Positions 1 through 5,154 of a stretch of 7,299 nt of DNA are shown here, piece after piece (the first letter of the stretch is position 1; the number at the start of each line of letters is the position of its first letter). Made by a program: the position numbers and the translations under genes. The stretch is taken from positions 1 through 7,299 of the forward strand of contig JABMOJ010000232.1 in assembly GCA_013204195.1 (NCBI GenBank), read 5' to 3'. This DNA comes from SAR86 cluster bacterium. GTDB lineage: Bacteria; Pseudomonadota; Gammaproteobacteria; Pseudomonadales; Azotimanducaceae. A model generated the notes under the pieces. It saw only the letters and a list, made by a program, of their open reading frames with translations. It did not search any database and was not told the DNA's origin.

Positions 1-60
1 GTGTCAGACTGAGCAGTCCGGCGCTGACGGTACCTTGTGTGAGTTTCGCCGTGGTCAATG

Positions 61-393
61 TCAGAACTTATCGCTGGTGCCGAGTTGGGCGAGGTTGGCA
101 TTGACCAGCTCGCCAAAGTCATTGGCGCTGAACTCTGAGTCGAACCATTGCTCTGCCAGACCAGGTGCTCCCTGCAGTTCAATGGCCAGGCCACGAACTA
201 AGGCGTCGACCTTTGCGCCGTCACCGATGGTCTGAGAATGGCTGATGGAGAGCTGAAACGTATGAAACCGACTGCGTGCCATTGCGATGAATTTTGGCCT
301 GTTAACGGTTTCGAGCACCGCGCCGGTACAACCCAGTTGCCAGACTTCAGCGGCAGATAGATAGTGAGATTCCAATTTATCTTTTTCTTTCAA
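61..393 (-). CDS. Hypothetical protein, unrecognised, uncertain start
   Basis: I do not recognise this 110-residue product. It starts with TTG at 393 and ends in TGA at 63-61. Its composition is protein-like, with stretches such as AAEVWQLG and VDALVRGLAIEL, and no signal peptide or membrane segment is obvious. The reading frame stays open upstream to a TAG at 486-484, and the added residues (NFDQQRLTFWHTDAAKF and onward) also look coded. The true protein may therefore be about 140 aa, but the extension contains no ATG, GTG or TTG, only an ATT at 480-478. An ATG at 476-474 lies in the neighbouring frame and would need a frameshift. The gene could be a leaderless or ATT-initiated gene, a frameshifted remnant, or a shorter TTG-started protein. 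It is divergent from the MFS permease and shares its promoter region. Confidence 0.45.
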   Translation of the reverse strand: MKEKDKLESHYLSAAEVWQLGCTGAVLETVNRPKFIAMARSRFHTFQLSISHSQTIGDGAKVDALVRGLAIELQGAPGLAEQWFDSEFSANDFGELVNANLAQLGTSDKF

Positions 394-497
394 TGGGCTG
401 GCTCTGAATTGATAGGGGCTGAACTTGGCGGCGTCAGTATGCCAGAAAGTGAGGCGCTGTTGATCAAAATTATCATTAATCGGCTAGTACTGGTCAG

Positions 498-503
498 ATT
501 ATA
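498..503 (-). promoter_or_regulatory. Possible divergent -10 box for the 61-480 ORF
   Basis: The minus strand reads TATAAT at 503-498, the mirror of the plus-strand -10 box in the same inverted repeat. No good -35 lies at the usual spacing. A start point near 491 would leave a leader of only about 11 nt before the ATT at 480, or about 15 nt before the out-of-frame ATG at 476, so translation might be nearly leaderless. Confidence 0.3.
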
Positions 504-514
504 GGTAGATTTGT

Positions 515-545
515 TTGTCAGATGTTCTCGGATCTACCTTATAAT
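515..545 (+). promoter_or_regulatory. Probable sigma-70 promoter of the MFS gene
   Basis: A consensus -10 box TATAAT lies at 540-545. The best -35 is TTGTCA at 515-520, four of six bases to consensus, with a 19-nt spacer that is longer than ideal. Transcription would begin near 552, giving a leader of about 58 nt. That leader holds a small hairpin, GCGCTG (564-569) pairing with CAGCGC (578-583). Confidence 0.55.
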
Positions 546-609
546 GCGTACGGCTATTGCGTCGCGCTGTTGTGAGTCAGCGCCTTTGATCACCTGCTGA
601 GATCGACCC

Positions 610-2016
610 TTGAACAAACCATTTTCCAAGGACCCTGTTATTGAAAAGTCGCTGAACCATTCCATCAAAGATGGGGTGGCTTTCTCGATCATGACTGGCG
701 TCGGTGAGAGTTATTTTTCTGCCTATGCGGTTTTTCTCAAGGCAACAACTCAACAGGTTGGCTTGCTCGCCGCCTTGCCACCGCTGTTGGCGTCCTTCGC
801 TCAGATGCTGGCAGTGGTTGTCGGGCAGGCGATAGGTGTGCGCAAGGGTATCATCGTGTTCGGCGCCCTGGTGCAGATTTTGGGTTTGTTGCTGATCGCG
901 ACGTTACCAAGCCTGTTTCCTGATTGGGCATTCTCATTGTTGCTCCTCAGTGTGATCTTGTACTTTGTCGGGCCGAATTTGGGTGCGCCCTTATGGGGTA
1001 GCTTGATGGGTGCCTTGGTGCCAGAAAATGTTCGCGGACGATTTTTTGCACGTCGAACGCGTTTGTCGAGCATCGCCTCGTTCACCGCGTTGCTGCTAGC
1101 AGGCACTATTCTGCAATTGTTCGATTCGCTGGATTACACGCTGTATGGATTTTTGCTGATTTTTTCTATCGGCATGTTGGCGCGGACCTATTCTTGTTAT
1201 CAGTTGAGTCGTCTGTATGACCCGCCACAGGTGCACAAGAGCGCGCCACGAGAAGAGCGTGATGGATTGCCGGGCTTGGCTTTTTTACGTCAACAACCCA
1301 ATTTTTTACGGTTTTCTTTGTTCTTTGCCTCGATGCAGTTTGCCGTCGCCATTTCAGGACCGTTCCTGGTAGTGTATTTATTACGGGATCTGCATTTCAG
1401 TTATCTCGAACTCACATTGAATACTGCCGCGTCGGTGTTGATGCAGTTTTTGGTGCTGAACCGGTGGGGACGACTCGGTGACCTATTCGGTAACCGTATT
1501 ATCTTGCGTTTGACGGGCTACACGATTCCGGTTATTCCCGCTTTATGGGTATTGTCGTCAGACTTCTATTATTTGTTACTGGTTCAGATGATCAGTGGTT
1601 TGGTCTGGTCAGGGTACTCACTCAGCAGTTCTAACTTTCTATTTGACCTGACGCCGGGGCATCGCCGAGCGGGGATGATGGCGCTACACAATTTTTTCGG
1701 TAGTGTCGCGGTATTTATTGGTGCGTCGGTGGGGAGTGCGCTGGCATTGATATTACCTACCAGCATTGCGACAAGCATTTTCTCGGTGGATATTGCCTTC
1801 AGTTGGAGTTCGGTATTTTATGGCGTATTCCTGGTTTCGGCGCTCACCCGTCTGGCTGTCGGTCTGCTGTTTCTGCGACACATAGAAGAGGTGCGATCGG
1901 TCAAGCGGATGAGTTATCACGGCCTGGCTTTCAGAGTCACGCGCTTCTCGCCGGTATCCGGGGTGATCTTCGATATTATCGCGCGAACGCGTGATAGAGA
2001 TGGTGATGGTTCTTAG
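610..2016 (+). CDS. MFS (major facilitator superfamily) permease
   Basis: This is a 468-residue integral membrane protein of the size expected for a 12-helix major facilitator transporter. Hydrophobic segments fall at roughly 22-43, 51-72, 80-100, 107-130, 152-170, 176-195, 233-257, 266-284, 298-315, 319-340, 360-383 and 399-422. The loop after helix 4 carries PENVRGRFFARRTR (138-151). A good match to the MFS motif A, GRLGDLFGNR, lies at 287-296 at the start of the C-terminal half. A basic loop (about 205-232) separates the halves, and a cytoplasmic tail of about 45 residues ends it. An in-frame TGA at 598-600 leaves TTG at 610 as the only start that keeps helix 1. GAGA at 599-602 is a weak ribosome binding site. 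The substrate cannot be read from the sequence. The gene is convergent with the sulfatase, so import or export of a sulfated compound is only a guess. Confidence 0.93.
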   Translation: MNKPFSKDPVIEKSLNHSIKDGVAFSIMTGVGESYFSAYAVFLKATTQQVGLLAALPPLLASFAQMLAVVVGQAIGVRKGIIVFGALVQILGLLLIATLPSLFPDWAFSLLLLSVILYFVGPNLGAPLWGSLMGALVPENVRGRFFARRTRLSSIASFTALLLAGTILQLFDSLDYTLYGFLLIFSIGMLARTYSCYQLSRLYDPPQVHKSAPREERDGLPGLAFLRQQPNFLRFSLFFASMQFAVAISGPFLVVYLLRDLHFSYLELTLNTAASVLMQFLVLNRWGRLGDLFGNRIILRLTGYTIPVIPALWVLSSDFYYLLLVQMISGLVWSGYSLSSSNFLFDLTPGHRRAGMMALHNFFGSVAVFIGASVGSALALILPTSIATSIFSVDIAFSWSSVFYGVFLVSALTRLAVGLLFLRHIEEVRSVKRMSYHGLAFRVTRFSPVSGVIFDIIARTRDRDGDGS

Positions 2017-2079
2017 CCAGGCGCCCAGTCAAGAACGCCAAGGCGGGCGATGACGCAGCCAGTGACACCAACGACGACT

Positions 2080-2098
2080 GACGGTCCCTCGGGCCGTC
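2080..2098. terminator. GC-rich hairpin after the MFS gene
   Basis: GACGG-T-CC pairs with GG-CCGTC around a CTCG loop, with one bulged T, starting 64 nt past the MFS stop. Outer AACGACG (2070-2076) and CGTCGTT (2095-2101) offer an alternative pairing. No T-tract follows on the plus strand, so this is a terminator candidate only. Lying between convergent genes, it could act in both directions. Confidence 0.35.
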
Positions 2099-2126
2099 GT
2101 TGAGGAAGATTATCGGCCCACCCTAA

Positions 2127-2149
2127 TTAGGCAGCGCTGCGTGCCCTAA
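2127..2149 (-). terminator. Hairpin downstream of the sulfatase
   Basis: TTAGGCA (2127-2133) pairs with TGCCCTAA (2142-2149) with one bulged base, around a loop containing part of the perfect palindrome GCAGCGCTGC (2131-2140). It begins 8 nt past the sulfatase stop. No strong T-tract follows. Position suggests an end-of-transcript structure. Confidence 0.35.
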
Positions 2150-2157
2150 AACCTTCG

Positions 2158-3693
2158 TTAGACCGGCGCTTGGCGCGGTAGCTTGGGCTCGCGTGGGCGG
2201 GGTAGTTTTTCATATAGATCGCTGATCAATTCATCGCGAGTGGCTTTATGCTGAGGGTCGCCCCACAGGTTTACTCGCTGTTCGGGATCTGCCGTCATGT
2301 CGTATAGCTCGCCTTCGGTGCCAGCATAAAGACTGCTCTTTTCATAGACTGTACAAAGCCAGCCGGCTTTGTTGTAAATCGACTTCATGTGGAGGCTGAC
2401 TTCGCCGTGTTCCGAATCCCATTCGGTAATAACGTCTTCACGGTGTTGCGCCTCGGCATGCGCGTCATCCTGAGGCAACACCTGACCCTGTACCCAAGGC
2501 GGTGATTCGATACCGGCGATTTCACAGAAGGTTGATGCCAGATCGAGATGGCCAACGGGCAGGGTGACGCTGGCGGCTGGGGTGTCGGTATGGGTCGCCG
2601 GGCGCCAGATCATGGGCAAGCGCATCAAGGCATCAACATGGTAAGGTCCCTTAAACAACAGACCAAAGTCACCCTGGAATTCGCCGTGATCGGTGGTAAA
2701 GATAATGTCGGTGTTGTCATACCATCCCTTGGCCTTGAGCCAGTCGATAACCCGACCACAGGCATCATCAATCAATTCGTTTTCGATATGGTTCATGGCG
2801 TTGATTTCACGCACCTGGTCCGGGGTCATGTCTCTCGGTATGAAGTCTCGCGGTGATTCCAGGTTGCTCCAGATAGTGCCGTCATAATAACCTTGCCAGT
2901 GCTTGGGTTTAGTGGCGAGCAAGGCTTGCATTTCTGCCTTGTCTTCGCTGTAGAGGGAAGGCAAGGGCACATCACGCCAGTTCACTCGGTGGGTTTCTGA
3001 GGCCGGTGGATCCCAGGGATGGTGTGGGTCTGGAAAGCTCATCCAACAGAACCAGGGATCCTGATCCTGACGTTGACCAAGCCAGTCAAGGGTGCGGTCG
3101 GCAACCCAATCGGTATGATACAGCGCTTTGGGGATATCGCTGGGCCAGACCTGTATGGCTTGGGTATCGCCGGCGCCGATCGTGTTCTGCCCGCGGGCAG
3201 TGACCATCGGATAGAATTTTTCCTTGAGGTCAGGATGTTCTTGGGTCATGAAGCGGTCATAGTGGCTGTGACCTTCAAAGAAGTGGTTCGCCAGTTCCAT
3301 ATGATCGAAGCCTCGATGGGGCCCGGTGTTGTGTTCGTTAGCCATGCGGTTTTCAAAGAAGATCGCGGGGTCGCCGAGCCAGGGTTCAAAGTGGGCTTTG
3401 CCCAATAGTGCCGTCTGATAACCGTGATCCTGCAGCCAGTGGGCGATCGTGGGCGTCTCTTCGGGCAGTGCAACGCCGTTCATCCAGACGCCATGGGTTG
3501 ATACATATTGGCCTGTCATGATGGTCGCCCGAGCTGGCATGCAAACGACGTTCTGGTTATGGGCGCGTTGGTAATTAATACCCTCGCGAGCCAACTTATC
3601 GATCACTGGTGTTTTGGCGACCAGTCCACCGTTACAGCCTAAAGCGTCGAAACGCATCTGGTCCGTGGTGATCAGCAGAATATTTCGTTTCAT
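2158..3693 (-). CDS. Type I (formylglycine-dependent) sulfatase
   Basis: This 511-residue member of the sulfatase / alkaline phosphatase superfamily should hydrolyse a sulfate ester. Numbering from the chosen start, the metal-site DQ is D11-Q12 in ILLITTDQMRFDALG. The signature C-M-P-A-R (C51 to R55) provides the cysteine converted to formylglycine. GKAHF supplies K99 and H101, DPHHPW lies at 222-227, TTDHGE supplies D335 and H336, and FKGPY supplies K348. The late family motif LYDMTADPEQ (about 463-472) is present. Length is normal, and the lack of a signal peptide suggests a cytoplasmic enzyme. The frame extends to TTG at 3732 and has another ATG at 3708. ATG at 3693 was chosen because family members begin just before the first strand and a weak TGAGA site precedes it. 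A formylglycine-generating enzyme would be needed and is not here. The substrate is unknown; a phosphonate or phosphodiester hydrolase of the same fold is possible. Confidence 0.93.
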   Translation of the reverse strand: MKRNILLITTDQMRFDALGCNGGLVAKTPVIDKLAREGINYQRAHNQNVVCMPARATIMTGQYVSTHGVWMNGVALPEETPTIAHWLQDHGYQTALLGKAHFEPWLGDPAIFFENRMANEHNTGPHRGFDHMELANHFFEGHSHYDRFMTQEHPDLKEKFYPMVTARGQNTIGAGDTQAIQVWPSDIPKALYHTDWVADRTLDWLGQRQDQDPWFCWMSFPDPHHPWDPPASETHRVNWRDVPLPSLYSEDKAEMQALLATKPKHWQGYYDGTIWSNLESPRDFIPRDMTPDQVREINAMNHIENELIDDACGRVIDWLKAKGWYDNTDIIFTTDHGEFQGDFGLLFKGPYHVDALMRLPMIWRPATHTDTPAASVTLPVGHLDLASTFCEIAGIESPPWVQGQVLPQDDAHAEAQHREDVITEWDSEHGEVSLHMKSIYNKAGWLCTVYEKSSLYAGTEGELYDMTADPEQRVNLWGDPQHKATRDELISDLYEKLPRPREPKLPRQAPV

Positions 3694-3810
3694 CGCCAGT
3701 TTTCTCATGGGTAGTGGCGCCAGTGTACACAACTTTGCAGTTTAGGGGGTGTCCTGGGTCGAGAAGAATATCCGCAGCCCTTGGGGCAGAGAATGGCCTA
3801 TGCGGTGCGC

Positions 3811-3932
3811 TAGCCAAGTTTCTAGATAAGTTGCTAGCTAAGTTTCTAGCTAAGTTTCTAGCTAAGTTTCTAGAGATAGGTTTCTAACTGAGTGCCTAGA
3901 TAACTTCATAAATAACGTCCTAGATAGTCTCG
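3811..3932. repeat. 12-bp tandem minisatellite upstream of the sulfatase
   Basis: The unit TAGCTAAGTTTC is repeated head to tail. Units at 3835, 3847 and 3859 are identical, and those at 3811 and 3823 differ by one or two bases. The array then decays: a 14-bp unit at 3871 and divergent 12-bp units at 3885, 3897, 3909 and 3921. Most unit junctions contain CTAG. It starts about 118 bp upstream of the sulfatase ATG. It could bind a regulator, supply AT-rich flexible DNA, or vary in copy number by slippage. Confidence 0.85.
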
Positions 3933-3967
3933 GCACGAGCAAGGGCGCCAGAGACGCCAAATATATC

Positions 3968-4000
3968 GCCTGACACTCAGTGTTCGTCGTGATGTCAGGC
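3968..4000. terminator. Perfect 8-bp stem hairpin, possible terminator of the small-ORF unit
   Basis: GCCTGACA (3968-3975) pairs exactly with TGTCAGGC (3993-4000). The loop region overlaps a smaller palindrome, ACACTCAGTGT (3973-3983), so two alternative folds exist. On the minus strand it lies about 45 nt past the stop of the 24-aa ORF and is followed by a partly T-rich GATATATTT, which fits a weak terminator. The alternative folds could also be regulatory. Confidence 0.4.
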
Positions 4001-4044
4001 TGAAATTGATTGCGCTGATGCGGCGAATCGAGATCCGTTTTGGG

Positions 4045-4119
4045 CTAGTCGGCTAAAACATGAGCGATACATAGCACTAAAAAAATCAGCAGAAATAGTC
4101 GTTGATTCCAAACTTCCAT
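4045..4119 (-). CDS. Small 24-aa membrane or signal-like peptide, unrecognised
   Basis: A GAGGA Shine-Dalgarno (4132-4128) sits 8 nt before an ATG at 4119, one of the best initiation sites in the window. The peptide begins MEVWNQR, has a hydrophobic core LFLLIFLVLCIAHVL and ends in AD before TAG. It could be a one-pass small membrane protein. The LFLLIFLVLCIAHVLA stretch also looks like a signal peptide with an acceptable V-x-A cleavage context. After the TAG the same frame stays open for about 60 codons to 3862, so a premature stop in a small exported protein is a real alternative. A longer in-frame start at 4260 would overlap the 54-aa ORF and gives an unconvincing N-terminus. It lies 61 nt after the 54-aa ORF, probably in the same transcript. 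Function unknown. Confidence 0.5.
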   Translation of the reverse strand: MEVWNQRLFLLIFLVLCIAHVLAD

Positions 4120-4127
4120 TTTGACGG

Positions 4128-4132
4128 TCCTC
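4128..4132 (-). promoter_or_regulatory. Strong ribosome binding site of the 24-aa ORF
   Basis: The minus strand reads GAGGA, 8 nt upstream of ATG 4119. It is the main evidence that the short ORF starts there rather than at the upstream in-frame ATG at 4260. Confidence 0.6.
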
Positions 4133-4180
4133 AGTTGGTTTTCGAGCGGGTTAAGCGGTTGTTCGGTGTGGCGTTGAGGC

Positions 4181-4345
4181 TCACCGATATGCTGGCTCGA
4201 TGATGGTCTTGGCGAGCAAGTCTTGTGTGCGAAATCTTGAGCGCCCGTGTTCAATGCCATGGTTGATCGAGTTGATGGAGTTGACGGGTAAGCTCATATG
4301 GGTGCGGTTCTCTAGTGGTTCATTTATTTTAGAGCTCTGGCTCAT
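4181..4345 (-). CDS. Small 54-aa protein, unrecognised
   Basis: An ATG at 4345 opens a 54-codon frame ending in TGA at 4183-4181. The product begins MSQSSKINEPLENRTHMS. It has a polar middle with a repeated NSINSINHG, then a basic, helix-prone end, RSRFRTQDLLAKTIIEPAYR. An in-frame TAG seven codons upstream bounds the start. No good Shine-Dalgarno is present, and an internal ATG at 4297 would give a 38-aa form. The C-terminal third has a protein-like residue mix, whereas the competing frame over the same bases (an ATG at 4260) gives a low-complexity SPRPSSSQH-type sequence. It lies 51 nt after the His/Asp-tailed ORF and 61 nt before the 24-aa ORF, on the same strand. Function unknown; existence itself is uncertain. 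Confidence 0.4.
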   Translation of the reverse strand: MSQSSKINEPLENRTHMSLPVNSINSINHGIEHGRSRFRTQDLLAKTIIEPAYR

Positions 4346-4396
4346 GGCGAGTCGGTTCCGGGTCTAGGCTTCGAATGATTAATCGCGCTAGCATGA

Positions 4397-5014
4397 TCAA
4401 AAATACCTGACGGTAGCTTCATGATGAGGGTCGTGATGCGCGTCGTGATGAGGGTCGTGATCAGAGTCGTGCTGTGATTCGCGCTGAAGGTCACTTTCAT
4501 TGATCCATCTGTCGGCGTGCCAGCGCGCCAGTGTCGCCGTGCTGAAGGGCATCAAGGATCCGTGCGCTGCGCGCCAACCGAGTGCTGAGTCGAATTTGAC
4601 TGTTGCGTCGTTGTCGTATTGTGCCGAGTTCGCAATGACTGGCAGGGTCCGAGTGTCTAGCGCGGTATCAATGGGATCCAGCTGGGCAAAGATAATTTGT
4701 GGATCAGGGGCGTCAGCGTTGCTGGAATAGGCGCTTAAACAGACATTGTCTAAAGAGGCTGCGGCTGGCGACCCTAAGCGTACACAAGCTGGCAGTGTGC
4801 CGATGGTGGTAGCGCAATAGGGTTGCCATCTGAGCAGGCAAGCCTGACTGGCATGGGCGGCTGACGGTAGTTGACTTGGAGACCCAGTGCTAAGCCGGTG
4901 GTCTAGCCATGTTTCGCTGGTGCCATCGGTTCCCCCCGGTTGGCCGTAGGCGCAGAATAACGCCAGGCTGAGCCAGTAAAAGATGCGATAAGTTGATTGC
5001 TGTGTCGATGCCAT
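4397..5014 (-). CDS. Predicted exported protein with His/Asp-rich repeat tail, unrecognised
   Basis: From ATG 5014 the product has 205 residues. The N-terminus looks like a signal peptide: a short polar region with one Arg, a hydrophobic core IFYWLSLALFCAYG (residues 11-24), then Q. The middle region has four further cysteines (59, 67, 77 and 92) that could form two disulfides in the periplasm or outside the cell. The last 25 residues contain QHDSDHDPHHDAHHDPHHE, five four-residue units centred on His-Asp, a plausible divalent-metal binding tail. The frame extends to a GTG at 5062, adding 16 residues; ATG 5014 was preferred because it places the signal at the N-terminus, though neither start has a good ribosome binding site. 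It follows the P450 on the same strand but is separated from it by a strong hairpin. I recognise no family and assign no function. Confidence 0.6.
   Translation of the reverse strand: MASTQQSTYRIFYWLSLALFCAYGQPGGTDGTSETWLDHRLSTGSPSQLPSAAHASQACLLRWQPYCATTIGTLPACVRLGSPAAASLDNVCLSAYSSNADAPDPQIIFAQLDPIDTALDTRTLPVIANSAQYDNDATVKFDSALGWRAAHGSLMPFSTATLARWHADRWINESDLQRESQHDSDHDPHHDAHHDPHHEATVRYF
4418..4477. repeat. 12-bp coding repeat encoding the His/Asp tail
   Basis: Five 12-bp units lie in phase. The plus strand reads TTCATGATGAGG, then GTCGTGATGCGC, GTCGTGATGAGG, GTCGTGATCAGA and GTCGTGCTGTGA. On the coding minus strand each unit gives four residues of the pattern x-x-H-D/E. Because the unit is a multiple of three, copy-number change would lengthen or shorten the tail without shifting frame. 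Confidence 0.75.
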
Positions 5015-5111
5015 GGCGACATTGTTATCGATCCATGTCGGCCAAACGCTCGACCCGTTCACAAAAATGCAAGCGCGGGTTTGTAAGCTATGAGGTTTTG
5101 AGCGGCGCTGA

Positions 5112-5139
5112 CATCAGGGTCTCATTCGAGACCCTGATG
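5112..5139 (-). terminator. 12-bp perfect-stem hairpin after the P450
   Basis: CATCAGGGTCTC (5112-5123) and GAGACCCTGATG (5128-5139) pair without mismatch around a 4-nt loop, 15 nt past the P450 stop. This is the most stable hairpin seen in the window. No T-tract follows on either strand, so it may block 3' exonucleases or terminate without a U-tail. It probably separates the P450 transcript from the exported-protein gene. Confidence 0.6.
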
Positions 5140-5154
5140 GGTGAGCATGCAGTG

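Larger units (their letters stand above)
498..545. repeat. Inverted repeat spanning the divergent promoter region
   Basis: The left arm ATTATAGGTAGAT (498-510) and right arm ATCTACCTTATAAT (532-545) are inverted copies that differ by one inserted base. They are separated by a 21-nt centre (511-531). Each arm carries TATAAT, on the minus strand in the left arm and on the plus strand in the right arm. The centre-to-centre distance of about 34 nt is close to three helical turns. The arrangement suits an operator for a dimeric regulator controlling both directions, or simply paired divergent promoters. No regulator gene lies nearby. Confidence 0.6.

Noticed and set aside
1..60. Possible end of another gene or a hairpin at the left edge
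   Set aside because: Only short chance complementarities (GTCAG with CTGAC) are visible, and 60 bases are too few to support a call.
35..235. Plus-strand open frame of 66 codons
   Set aside because: It lies antisense to the better-looking minus-strand ORF (61-393), has no ribosome binding site and a low-complexity sequence.
3019..3408. Plus-strand 129-codon open frame inside the sulfatase, with other antisense frames at 2548-2887
   Set aside because: They are antisense to a gene with clear family motifs and show no recognisable domain or start signal.
3811..3932. CRISPR array or plasmid iteron origin
   Set aside because: The repeats are 12 bp with no spacers, there is no cas or rep gene, and the neighbours are ordinary chromosomal genes.
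4045..4260. A 71-codon reading of the small membrane ORF starting at ATG 4260
   Set aside because: The added N-terminal 47 residues look out of frame and lack a ribosome binding site, while the internal ATG at 4119 has a strong one.
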